Assembly: GCA_910584935.1 (NCBI GenBank) | Contig: CAJUDU010000099.1 | Span: 1 to 7,177, forward strand | Origin: an uncultured Butyricicoccus sp. | Lineage (GTDB): Bacteria; Bacillota; Clostridia; Oscillospirales; Butyricicoccaceae | Direction: 5' to 3' | DNA: 7,177 bases | In this document: one piece after another, positions 1 to 5,954 of the stretch | How the letters are laid out: each line of letters begins with the position of its first letter | Numbering within the stretch: position 1 is the stretch's first letter | Translations under genes and position numbers: made by a program | The notes under the pieces: generated by a model | The model's input: only the letters and a program-made list of their open reading frames with translations | What the model was told of the DNA's origin: nothing | Database searches by the model: none

Positions 1-1
1 T

Positions 2-619
2 CATGTTTCGATTGCATGTGATTTGAGAGGAGCTTTAATCAGCGGTTCCTTAAGTGCGGCTGCGCTGGGCAACGGTAACTGGGGCGAATTTCTCTACTAT
101 TTTATTCCGATGACAGCCTACTTTATGGGTGCGTTCATCTCGGAATCTGTGCCCAACTATATCAAATGGCACTTTCACATTCGCTGGGAAACACTGTTTC
201 TGCTGCTGGAAATGATAGCCGTCATCTTTCTGGGGCTGTTGCCGGAAAGTGCGCCTTACCGAATATCCCAGGTGGTGATGAACCTGTTTGCTTCCATGCA
301 GTACAATACATTTCGGCAGGCGGAGCATATTCCGATGGCCACAACATTCTGCACAAATCATCTGCGTCAGGTTGGCATTTTCGCAAGCCGGGCCCTGCGC
401 CACCGGGATAAAAACGCATTCCGGCGAATGCTCGTCCACTGCCGGATGCTTGCAGCCTTTGTGCTTGGCGGAACGATTGCGGCGGTGTTGTGCCGGTACT
501 TGCTGGGAAAAGCAGTTTTATTTACATTAATACCGCTGGCATATCTTTTCATCGACTTTCTGTCTGATGATATTCATTCAGGGCAGAGCCGTCTGGAAAG
601 AAAGCCGGAGGGACATTGA
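2..619 (+). CDS. DUF1275 (YoaK-family) membrane protein, 5' end outside window
   Basis: The reading frame is open to the left edge (codons from position 2, no in-frame stop) and ends at TGA 617-619. The TTG at 23 is an internal codon, not a supported start. The visible 205 residues match the DUF1275/YoaK pattern. Numbered from that TTG there are hydrophobic segments at about 24-43, 57-73, 81-95, 142-162 and 164-180. A conserved central stretch contains MQYNTF (92-97) and FCTNHLRQ (109-116), corresponding to the family's Q-W/Y-x-x-F and TNNLRQ signatures. Family members are usually about 220-230 residues, so roughly 20-25 N-terminal residues are missing. The protein sits in the cytoplasmic membrane; its substrate is not known. 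The C-terminus is short and charged (residues 181-198). No partner gene is visible downstream. Confidence 0.8.
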   Translation, partial: HVSIACDLRGALISGSLSAAALGNGNWGEFLYYFIPMTAYFMGAFISESVPNYIKWHFHIRWETLFLLLEMIAVIFLGLLPESAPYRISQVVMNLFASMQYNTFRQAEHIPMATTFCTNHLRQVGIFASRALRHRDKNAFRRMLVHCRMLAAFVLGGTIAAVLCRYLLGKAVLFTLIPLAYLFIDFLSDDIHSGQSRLERKPEGH

Positions 620-683
620 AACTCCACAGATTTGAATTACGGGGCTTATCAACACAACGCTACTTTATATGAGGAGATCTATC

Positions 684-856
684 ATGAAAACTTTTCAGGA
701 CGCCAATGCCGCCGCCTTTGGCTGCATGATGGACTAACTGTCCGGCAGATTGCAGAGGATGAAAATATCAAGCACCAAAGCAAGGAACAAGCTCCAGATT
801 TTTTTGAAGAAAATGGAGTAATCGTCCCTGTCAAAACCGTTTCCCAGGAGCGGTAA
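684..856 (+). pseudogene. possible frameshifted small gene with a helix-turn-helix-like segment
   Basis: A good ribosome binding site (GAGGAG at 671-676, 7 bases before the start) precedes ATG 684. That frame stops after 17 codons (MKTFQDANAAAFGCMMD) at TAA 735. In another frame the reading continues to TAA 854-856 with a plausible protein-like segment: LTVRQIAEDENI followed by an acidic, soluble tail. LTVRQIAEDENI resembles the first helices of a helix-turn-helix. A strong start that dies early beside an open frame without its own site suggests a single frameshift near 730. I do not recognise the family. It could also be a genuine 17-codon leader peptide, or nothing. Confidence 0.3.
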
Positions 857-979
857 GTGAAGGGCGCGTTCGTGATACTTTGACAACTGAATACACGGTA
901 TTGCAAACACAAAATCTGCGTACCAGCGGCACAGGACACGCTGCCCAGACCGCTTACAAGGAAGGGCAGGCTGTCATGA

Positions 980-1075
980 ATGCCCCAGTATACGGACATC
1001 ATCTCTTGGGCGGATATGTACGATGGTGCGAACCTGGAGCGGTTCACTACAAACCTTGCAATCAGCATAGCATAA
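980..1075 (+). pseudogene. remnant resembling the C-terminal part of a large serine recombinase
   Basis: A 31-codon frame from ATG 980 to TAA 1073-1075 contains YTDIISWADMYDGANLE (residues 4-20). From memory of the family this resembles a segment of clostridial large serine recombinases (TnpX/conjugative-transposon type), in which a W-A-[DE]-[ML]-[YF] motif precedes a helix ending in KKMI. After NLE the match stops (RFTTNLAISIA), so the frame is truncated or spliced to unrelated DNA. No catalytic N-terminal domain is present anywhere in the window. I infer a leftover of an old integrative element adjacent to the tRNA-Ala gene. The piece is short, so chance similarity is possible. Confidence 0.35.
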
Positions 1076-1078
1076 AGC

Positions 1079-1109
1079 AAAAACCTCGTTTCCGAAGAAA
1101 CGAGGTTTT
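1079..1109 (-). terminator. rho-independent terminator of the tRNA-Ala unit
   Basis: There is a perfect 13-bp stem (1080-1092 with 1097-1109). On the minus strand it encloses a TTCG tetraloop and is followed by a run of five T. It starts 19 bases past the tRNA 3' end. The plus strand also ends in TTTT, so it may work weakly in both directions. Confidence 0.88.
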
Positions 1110-1127
1110 GTTGCGTCACTCTCGTGA

Positions 1128-1203
1128 TGGTGGAGACGGTGGGGATCGAACCCATGACCTCTTGACTGCCAGTCAAACGCTCTCCCAGCTGAGCTACGCC
1201 CCC
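1128..1203 (-). tRNA. tRNA-Ala, anticodon GGC
   Basis: On the minus strand the 76 bases fold as a full cloverleaf. The 7-bp acceptor stem starts GGGGGCG and includes a G3-U70 wobble, the identity element of alanine tRNA. The D arm is GCTC/GAGC. The 5-bp anticodon stem encloses the loop CTGGCAG with T33 and anticodon GGC, which reads GCC. The T loop is TTCGATC. The discriminator is A73 and the CCA end is encoded. The T stem has one A-C mismatch at its outer pair (49-65). The gene stands alone, with its own promoter and terminator. Antisense translation gives a GGDRTHDLL-like string, a well-known artefact of tRNA genes and not a protein. Confidence 0.97.
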
Positions 1204-1226
1204 ATATTTTATGTTTTATCATAAAG

Positions 1227-1255
1227 ATTATATAAAAATCCTGCGGTGCTGTCAA
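1227..1255 (-). promoter_or_regulatory. consensus housekeeping promoter of the tRNA-Ala gene
   Basis: Reading the minus strand, TTGACA (1255-1250), 17 bases and TATAAT (1232-1227) match both hexamers of the vegetative sigma factor consensus at ideal spacing. The -10 box ends 23 bases before the mature tRNA 5' end, leaving a short leader to be removed by RNase P. Confidence 0.92.
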
Positions 1256-1284
1256 GTGTTTTTTGCAAAATTTCACCGCACAAG

Positions 1285-1327
1285 AAAAAGCCCCCCGGCA
1301 AGCTATTTTGCTGCCAGAGGGGTTTTT
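1285..1327 (-). terminator. rho-independent terminator at the end of the mannitol operon
   Basis: A GC-rich hairpin reads on the minus strand CCCCTCTGGCAGC, a short A-rich loop, then GCTTGCCGGGGGG with one bulged T, followed by CTTTTTC. It lies about 60 bases past the HPr stop codon and before the tRNA promoter. The plus side also has five T, so it can act in both directions. Confidence 0.88.
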
Positions 1328-1388
1328 CTGCCCTTATGGAGAGGTGGGGCATTTATGAGAGATTGTGAGAAACGTGCAGCGGTAAACC

Positions 1389-1646
1389 TTAGAGGTTTTC
1401 ATTGAGGAACGCTTCCAGTGCAGCGGCGGCGGCATCTTCATCCGCGCCATCCAGCGTAAAGGTAATGGATTCGCCGCATTTGATACCAAGGCCCATCAGC
1501 GCAAACATTTTGCGAGGGTCAATGGTCTTTTCACCCTTGGTAAGGGTTGGGGTTGCGGTAAACTCTTTCAGCTTCTTGACCAGCAAGCCAGCTGGGCGTG
1601 CATGGATACCCTGTGCATCCTTGATAACATAAGTGATTTCCTTCAT
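1389..1646 (-). CDS. ptsH: phosphocarrier protein HPr lacking the regulatory serine
   Basis: This is an 85-residue cytoplasmic phosphocarrier of the sugar phosphotransferase system. It takes phosphate from enzyme I on a histidine and passes it to sugar-specific EIIA domains, here presumably that of MtlA. The active site GIHARPAG is at residues 13-20 with His15 and Arg17. In Bacillus HPr the kinase/phosphorylase HprK modifies Ser46 within a KSIMG-type motif. Here the aligned segment is RKMFALMGLG (45-54) with Lys46, so this regulatory site is absent. The rest of the fold is complete and length is normal. The start is supported by AAGGAGC 8 bases upstream. It is the last gene of the operon, 36 bases after mtlD, with a terminator downstream. 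It may be the main HPr of the cell or a mannitol-dedicated copy; the window cannot tell. Confidence 0.93.
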   Translation of the reverse strand: MKEITYVIKDAQGIHARPAGLLVKKLKEFTATPTLTKGEKTIDPRKMFALMGLGIKCGESITFTLDGADEDAAAAALEAFLNENL

Positions 1647-1682
1647 AATTTTCGCTCCTTTTTTTGATGGTTCAAAATGGGG

Positions 1683-2825
1683 TCATCCCAATTTATTATA
1701 CGCCATCACAACCGCATCTAGCAAGTGGTTATCGTGAAGACCTGTAATTTCTGCGGCAGCATCGCGCACGCCTTTTTCAGAAATCTTTTCCTGGAGTTCT
1801 GCGCTTTGCTTGTCCTCCGGGTTATCGTACCGCAAAGCTGCGCCAATGCCAGTGATTAAATGGTCTACTGGCAAGCCATAACCAGCTGCTGTAGACAATG
1901 GTTTGACTAAACGGTCTGTTGGGCTAAGCTTGCGCAGTGGTTCACGCCCAACACGGGTCACATCATCTTGGAGATATGGGTTTTTAAATCTGCCAATGAT
2001 TTTTTCAATATATGCCGCATGTTTGCCGGCATCAAAACCATGTTTTTGAATCAATCCTGCGCCGCTCTCCTGCATGGCAGCAAAAACAGTGGCATAAATA
2101 TCTGGGTCTGCAATTGCCTTGTCAATGGTCGGCAGCCCGTGCAGTTTGCCAAGGTATGCGGTGATACAATGGGCTGTATTGAGGGTGAACAGCTTGCGTT
2201 CAATATAAGCCATCAGGTTGTCCACCAGCGACATACCAGGGATGGATGGAATTTCACCCTTGAAACCAGCGCGTTCCACATCCCATTCAAAGTAGCTTTC
2301 CACCACGACATCGATAAAGTTTTCACTTTTAACCGGCGGTACAATGCGGTCTACCGCGCAATCTGGGAAGCCAATATATTCATCTGCAAATGCCTTGCCT
2401 TCAGCGCTTAACACGCCATAAACCGCTTCTTTCAGTTGGGAGCTGGCACGGATTGCGTTTTCACACGCGATGATATTCATTGGGGTTTTGATGCCTGCCT
2501 GCCGGCGTTTTTCAATCGCCGCGGCAATGGTCGGGGCAATGCGCGGCAGAATCACCAGCCCTACGGCTGTGGTGACAAGTTCTGCCTCTGCAATCACATC
2601 GACCGCTTCTGGTTTTGTGGAATCTACACCGCTAATATTTTGGATGGGCTGGTCTTCGCACTGCACATCCATCACATGGACGGTATAGGTTTTATCGGTG
2701 TTGATTTTATCAATGATTGCCTTTGCGACATCGGCAAAAACAACATGGTAACCTGCTTGGCTCAGCAATGCGCCAATGAACCCGCGTCCGATATTGCCTG
2801 CGCCAAACTGTACTGCTTTTTTCAT
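1683..2825 (-). CDS. mtlD: mannitol-1-phosphate 5-dehydrogenase
   Basis: This enzyme oxidises D-mannitol-1-phosphate to fructose-6-phosphate with NAD+ in the cytoplasm, the step after PTS uptake of mannitol. The 380 residues match the usual family length. An N-terminal Rossmann fold begins with FGAGNIGRGFIG (residues 7-18), the dinucleotide-binding glycine motif. CEN is seen at 121-123 and FPDCAVDRIVPP at 153-164. The catalytic motif of the polyol-specific long-chain dehydrogenases is KLFTLNTAH (211-219), with Lys211, Asn216 and His219. The helical C-terminal domain is intact. The start at 2825 is supported by AAGGAGG 10 bases upstream. The gene lies 88 bases after mtlA and 36 bases before ptsH on the same strand, so all three are very probably co-transcribed. 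Confidence 0.97.
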   Translation of the reverse strand: MKKAVQFGAGNIGRGFIGALLSQAGYHVVFADVAKAIIDKINTDKTYTVHVMDVQCEDQPIQNISGVDSTKPEAVDVIAEAELVTTAVGLVILPRIAPTIAAAIEKRRQAGIKTPMNIIACENAIRASSQLKEAVYGVLSAEGKAFADEYIGFPDCAVDRIVPPVKSENFIDVVVESYFEWDVERAGFKGEIPSIPGMSLVDNLMAYIERKLFTLNTAHCITAYLGKLHGLPTIDKAIADPDIYATVFAAMQESGAGLIQKHGFDAGKHAAYIEKIIGRFKNPYLQDDVTRVGREPLRKLSPTDRLVKPLSTAAGYGLPVDHLITGIGAALRYDNPEDKQSAELQEKISEKGVRDAAAEITGLHDNHLLDAVVMAYNKLG

Positions 2826-2843
2826 AATGATACATCCTCCTTA

Positions 2844-2892
2844 CCTGCCGGAGGCGAGGGACAACCGGTTACCCGGCTATCCCCCCTGCCGG
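2844..2892 (-). promoter_or_regulatory. GC-rich hairpin in the mtlA-mtlD gap
   Basis: The octamer CCTGCCGG occurs at both ends (2844-2851 and 2885-2892). Because CCGG is self-complementary, the ends can pair around GGGA/TCCC, with a further CCGG-TTAC-CCGG element inside. In the transcript this structure sits just upstream of the mtlD ribosome binding site. No T-run follows it, so it is not a simple terminator. It could stabilise or process the mRNA between mtlA and mtlD, or modulate mtlD translation; this is inference. Confidence 0.4.
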
Positions 2893-2913
2893 TATATGGT
2901 TTATCTGCTCGAT

Positions 2914-4782
2914 TTAGCCGAATGTGCGCATAATTTTTTCAACATCCGCATTTTTCTTGAGGTCTTCCAGCAGTTCTTCATCTTCAAGGCTTTCAGCGAC
3001 CTTTGCCAGCATATCCAGGTGTTCATCGCCAACACCTGCGATGCCAAAAATAAGATATGCTTTTTCACCATCAAAGTCGACGCCATCGGGATACTGCATG
3101 ACGACAATACCGGATTTCTTTACCGTACCCTTGGCTTCCGAGGTGCCATGTGGGATTGCAACACCCATGCCCATATAAGTGGTGGTCAGGCGTTCACGTT
3201 CTACCATTGCGTCAATATAACCGGCATCGACACAGCCGAGCTGATGCAGCAGCTCACCTGCTGCACGGATTGCCGATTCCTTATCAGTGCTTGGCAGCCC
3301 AGTTTTGATGCCTTCGCGGAACAGCACTTGTGGTTTATCGGATTTGGGCGCTTCTGCCTGTGGCGCAGATGGGGCAGATGCTGCGCCTGCGCCGCGGTTT
3401 GCAAGCTGGTTATAAAGAGAATCCAAGTTGGGGTCTTGCAGGAAATTGCCGATGGTGACCAGCCGCGCCTGTGGTGCGCTCTTAGCGGCGCGGTCTTTCA
3501 GGATAACCTGACAAACGACAATATCTGCGTCACCTGGTACATTGTCCACTGAGGTATTGGTAACAACAATGCCAAGATTAAGGGGTTTAATACGGTTGCG
3601 GAACTTTGTAGCGCCCATTGCGGATGAGCCCATGCCCGCGTCACACGCAAAGATAATTTTCTTAATTTCGCCATCGCCAAGGGTGACGTTTTCTGCCACA
3701 GCAGTGCCTTTTGCCTGTGCTTTCATATCTTTCATTTTGCTTTGCGCTTCATCCAAGCTCTTAACGCCAGTTGCTTTGATGATTGGCGAGGCAATGAGGA
3801 ACGATATCGCCGTAGCAATGGCAATGCCAAGCAGGGAAACCAGCATAGTATCGCGTGGTGTCATCATCATAAATGCGATAATGGAGCCAGGTGCGGCGGG
3901 ACCATTGAGACCAGCACCCATAATGGAGAAAAACAAGATAGCAACTGCATTGCCGACAATCGGGGCAATGATAACCACTGGGTTCATGAGGATATAAGGG
4001 AAATAAATTTCATGGATACCGCCAAACAGGTGGATAATCACAGCGCCTGGGGCAGAATCGCGTGTGGCACGGTCTTTGGAGAAGAACCAGTAAGCCAGCA
4101 GCACGCCCAAGCCAGGGCCAGGGTTGGTTTCCAGCATATACATGATGGAGCGGCCCATTTCCTGCACTTGTTCTGCGCCGATTGGGGTGAATACGCCATG
4201 GTTAATCGCATTGTTGAGGAACAGCACCTTTGCCGGTTCCAAGAAAACCGATACCAGCGGCAACAGGCTATGGTTAATGAGGAATGCGACGCCTGCCGAC
4301 AACACATCAAGGATGACTTGCATAATCGGACCAATGGCGTAATAGCCAATGATTGACAGTATCATACCAAAGATGCCGACTGAGAAGTTATTAATCAGCA
4401 TTTCAAAGCCTGCGGGCATATTACCATCCATGGCTTTATCAAACTTTTTGATCAGCCAACCAGCCAGTGGACCCATTGCCATAGCACCCATTAGCATAGA
4501 CGGGCCTTCCGTGCCGCCAACGCCCGCGATACAGCCGATAACAGCAATCGCGCCCATCACGCGACCACGGTCACCGCCAAACATATAACCGCCTTGCGCT
4601 GCAATCAGGATTGGCAGCAAATAATACAGCATAAACGGATGGATCGAGGCGAGATCTGCATTTGGTATCCAGCCTTTTTCAATGAATAGTGCCGTGATAA
4701 AGCCCCACGCGATAAAGGCGCCGATATTCGGCATGACCATACCGCTGAGTGCTTTGCCAAACCGTTGCAATCCATTTTTCAT
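2914..4782 (-). CDS. mtlA: mannitol-specific PTS transporter EIICBA
   Basis: This membrane permease imports mannitol while phosphorylating it to mannitol-1-phosphate. At 622 residues it carries all three PTS units in order C-B-A. The membrane IIC domain spans about residues 12-335 and has GGIHEIYFPY (254-263), the conserved substrate-site motif of mannitol IIC with Glu258. The IIB domain (about 373-463) has its phosphocysteine Cys380 in FACDAGMGSSAMG. An Ala/Pro-rich linker (464-482) leads to the IIA domain (about 485-622) with the phosphohistidine His545 in VAIPHG. The start at 4782 is supported by AAGGAGA 9 bases upstream. It is the first gene of the operon, followed by mtlD and ptsH. No separate mtlF is needed because IIA is fused. 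No mtlR-type regulator gene lies in the window. Confidence 0.97.
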   Translation of the reverse strand: MKNGLQRFGKALSGMVMPNIGAFIAWGFITALFIEKGWIPNADLASIHPFMLYYLLPILIAAQGGYMFGGDRGRVMGAIAVIGCIAGVGGTEGPSMLMGAMAMGPLAGWLIKKFDKAMDGNMPAGFEMLINNFSVGIFGMILSIIGYYAIGPIMQVILDVLSAGVAFLINHSLLPLVSVFLEPAKVLFLNNAINHGVFTPIGAEQVQEMGRSIMYMLETNPGPGLGVLLAYWFFSKDRATRDSAPGAVIIHLFGGIHEIYFPYILMNPVVIIAPIVGNAVAILFFSIMGAGLNGPAAPGSIIAFMMMTPRDTMLVSLLGIAIATAISFLIASPIIKATGVKSLDEAQSKMKDMKAQAKGTAVAENVTLGDGEIKKIIFACDAGMGSSAMGATKFRNRIKPLNLGIVVTNTSVDNVPGDADIVVCQVILKDRAAKSAPQARLVTIGNFLQDPNLDSLYNQLANRGAGAASAPSAPQAEAPKSDKPQVLFREGIKTGLPSTDKESAIRAAGELLHQLGCVDAGYIDAMVERERLTTTYMGMGVAIPHGTSEAKGTVKKSGIVVMQYPDGVDFDGEKAYLIFGIAGVGDEHLDMLAKVAESLEDEELLEDLKKNADVEKIMRTFG

Positions 4783-4894
4783 TTTCTTACATCTCCTTTT
4801 TACTCTCTTCTTTGCCTATGGCACCGCCCTCTCTGTATGGCAGCACCGCAGGGTTTCTGTATGGGAATTGGAGTAGTTCCCTTCTGCTGTATTT

Positions 4895-4923
4895 ATTGTA
4901 CAACAGGCAACTGTCGATTACAA
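4895..4923 (-). promoter_or_regulatory. candidate promoter of the mtlA-mtlD-ptsH operon
   Basis: On the minus strand TTGTAA (4923-4918), a 17-base spacer and TACAAT (4900-4895) match 4 of 6 and 5 of 6 consensus bases. It lies about 112 bases upstream of the mtlA start, which leaves room for a regulated leader. Confidence 0.55.
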
Positions 4924-4955
4924 TCAAATGATATAGCAATTTTGGCAACAGGCAA
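4901..4955. repeat. direct repeat CAACAGGCAA, candidate operator of the mannitol operon
   Basis: The decamer CAACAGGCAA occurs at 4901-4910 and again at 4946-4955, starts 45 bases apart. The first copy lies inside the spacer of the candidate mtlA promoter and overlaps a small inverted repeat, ACAG-GCAA-CTGT (4904-4915). The second lies just upstream of the -35 box. Two equal sites placed this way would suit a DNA-binding regulator, but the regulator is not in the window. Confidence 0.35.
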
Positions 4956-5063
4956 TGGTGACAAGGACAGGTTTTTACGCATTTTCACCAAAGCAGCAAG
5001 CTGGCTTTGTATATTTTGCCCAAGTCAGGTCAGAAATATGCCAAGGTACCAGCCATGCTAAGG

Positions 5064-5092
5064 CACCGGCATCCCCTGTCCGGCATAGGATA
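5064..5092 (+). promoter_or_regulatory. candidate mother-cell sporulation promoter (sigma K/sigma E type) of cotJAB
   Basis: CACC (5064-5067), 16 bases and CATAGGATA (5084-5092) fit the sigma-K pattern of an AC-centred -35 and CATAnnnTA at -10. The -10 also agrees with sigma E (CATACAnT) at six of eight bases. It sits about 70 bases before the cotJA start. B. subtilis cotJ is transcribed in the mother cell, which agrees, but the motif is short. Confidence 0.35.
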
Positions 5093-5160
5093 GAACAGGC
5101 AGTGGGACTGTATGAATATCCCATCTGCCGAATCCACAGAAATGGAGGAGTTTTCTTCTT

Positions 5161-5490
5161 ATGGATAGAAAACAGCTTCGCCCTGTCTTTAGCGGGGAAG
5201 ACCCATCGCTGCCCTGGCCTGATTGCAGCGATATCAATGTGCCAGCGCAGCCTGGCACAGGCCCGGAAGGGCTGCCCACCCCTGAAGTCCCCCCTACCAG
5301 TGACGGTTCTGATACAGGTTCCCGGTTGCCAAGCGACAGCATTGACCCGCGCCTATTGGCGCTGGCAATGGGTTTTGTGCCTTACCAAGCATGGGAAACA
5401 CCATATGAGTTTGATGTTGCCTTAAAACGCGGCAGTATTTTTCCCTCACTGGATAAGCCGTTTTTGGGAGAGGAGGCGGTTTCACAATGA
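5161..5490 (+). CDS. cotJA: spore coat-associated protein CotJA
   Basis: This is a small protein of the inner spore coat, made in the mother cell and normally encoded first in cotJA-cotJB-cotJC. The conserved CotJA core is the C-terminal half. It contains MGFVPYQAWETPYE (residues 70-83), then ALKRGSIFPSLDKPFLG (87-103), matching the family's VP-x-Q-x-W and RGTIF-x-x-LD-x-PFLG motifs. The first 60 residues are Pro/Asp/Ser-rich with no recognisable fold and make this copy (109 residues) longer than B. subtilis CotJA (about 80). The start is supported by GGAGGAG 10 bases upstream. Its stop overlaps the cotJB start (ATGA), so the two are translationally coupled. Confidence 0.9.
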   Translation: MDRKQLRPVFSGEDPSLPWPDCSDINVPAQPGTGPEGLPTPEVPPTSDGSDTGSRLPSDSIDPRLLALAMGFVPYQAWETPYEFDVALKRGSIFPSLDKPFLGEEAVSQ

Positions 5491-5954
5491 GCGACCGTGA
5501 AGCGTTATTGCAGCAAGTGCGGATGTATGATTTTGCACTGATTGACGCGACCTTATTCCTAGATGGGCACCCAAAGGATGCCGCTGCGCTGGCTTATCAT
5601 AATAAGGTAAAAGATTTATATGAGCAGGCAGTGCAGAAATATGAATCAAGTTTTGGACCCTTGAGCATGAAACATGCTGGAGGGATGGCAAAATGGAACT
5701 GGGTTGATGACCCATGGCCATGGGAAGGAGCGGATAATAAAAATGACAACCTTATACGGGTCATCATTTTTTCGTATATATGCGGATATAAACATACTGA
5801 TTTTGATGTTTTTATACCGATTTTTGAACCTGTAATTCTGAATTGCTTTCTAGGTCTGTATCGCTGCTTACCGCTGAAAAACCGGGTTTATCCGGCAAAA
5901 GTGTTGCACTTGCTGTTGCACCAAAGGCAGCGATTTTTTGGGCTGCCGCACTGA
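5487..5954 (+). CDS. cotJB: spore coat protein CotJB with a foreign 75-residue C-terminal extension
   Basis: Residues 1-80 form a typical CotJB. MYDFALIDATLFLDGHP (13-29) matches the family's DFAALDLNLYLDTHP-type segment, YESSFGPL (52-59) follows, and WNWVDDPWPWE (70-80) is the conserved end. CotJB proteins normally stop within a few residues of WPWE (total about 80-90). Here no stop follows. The frame continues to residue 155 through a stem-loop (5739-5772) and, from 5812, antisense to the integrase gene. The tail shows no coat-protein character. The start is strongly supported by AGGAGG 10 bases upstream and by the ATGA overlap with cotJA. I infer that mobile DNA inserted at the end of the gene and removed its natural stop. 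Part of the transcript may end at the hairpin, which would give an mRNA with no stop codon. cotJC, the usual next gene, is missing. Confidence 0.85.
   Translation: MSDREALLQQVRMYDFALIDATLFLDGHPKDAAALAYHNKVKDLYEQAVQKYESSFGPLSMKHAGGMAKWNWVDDPWPWEGADNKNDNLIRVIIFSYICGYKHTDFDVFIPIFEPVILNCFLGLYRCLPLKNRVYPAKVLHLLLHQRQRFFGLPH
5739..5772. terminator. bidirectional terminator-like hairpin between cotJB and the integrase
   Basis: ATGAC-(AA)-CC pairs with GG-GTCAT around a TTATAC loop. The plus strand ends in six T (5767-5772) and the minus strand in five T (5743-5739). It lies in the convergent gap, so it can end both the integrase and the cotJ transcripts. The stem is short and bulged, so strength is uncertain. 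Confidence 0.5.

Larger units (their letters stand above)
620..1078. other. gene-poor stretch with decayed coding remnants
   Basis: No intact gene is supported between the DUF1275 gene and the tRNA terminator. Two short pieces look like broken genes and are listed separately (684-856 and 980-1075). Positions 857-979 keep an open frame from a TTG at 880, but I recognise no family in it. That frame runs straight through the tRNA gene, so it is not credible as a whole. The stretch reads as a decayed accessory insertion next to a tRNA gene. Confidence 0.4.
4783..5160. promoter_or_regulatory. divergent intergenic region between mtlA and cotJA
   Basis: This 378-base gap holds the control regions of the leftward mannitol operon and the rightward cotJ genes. 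Listed separately are a sigma-70-type promoter (4895-4923), a repeated decamer (4901-4955) and a sporulation-type promoter (5064-5092). A small hairpin, CAGC-AA-GCTG flanked by AAAG and CTTT, lies near 4990-5010 and has no clear role. The mtlA leader (4783-4894) holds no convincing structure, and I saw no clear CcpA cre box. Open frames across this gap are shadows. Confidence 0.6.

Noticed and set aside
1128..1153. tRNA-Ala 3' end as attachment site of the tyrosine integrase element
   Set aside because: No second copy of the tRNA 3' end was found near the integrase or elsewhere in the window, and the integrase lies almost 5 kb away next to cotJB.
880..1224. 114-codon plus-strand frame ending in GGDGGDRTHDLL-like sequence
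   Set aside because: It runs antisense through the tRNA-Ala gene; this string is a known artefact of tRNA complements. The upstream part matched no family I know.
2776..3552. 258-codon plus-strand frame opposite mtlA/mtlD
   Set aside because: It is antisense to mtlA, which has full domain and active-site support, and it has no convincing ribosome binding site or family match.
5109..5117. TGTATGAAT as an alternative sigma-E -10 box
   Set aside because: It fits the consensus poorly and no matching -35 element lies at the right distance; the CATAGGATA site is better.
4955..5425. 156-codon plus-strand frame overlapping cotJA
   Set aside because: It overlaps cotJA in another frame; cotJA has the family motifs and a good ribosome binding site.
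5743..5829. Short plus frame from ATG 5743 as a possible cotJC start
   Set aside because: It encodes 28 residues unlike the CotJC N-terminus and crosses the terminator hairpin.
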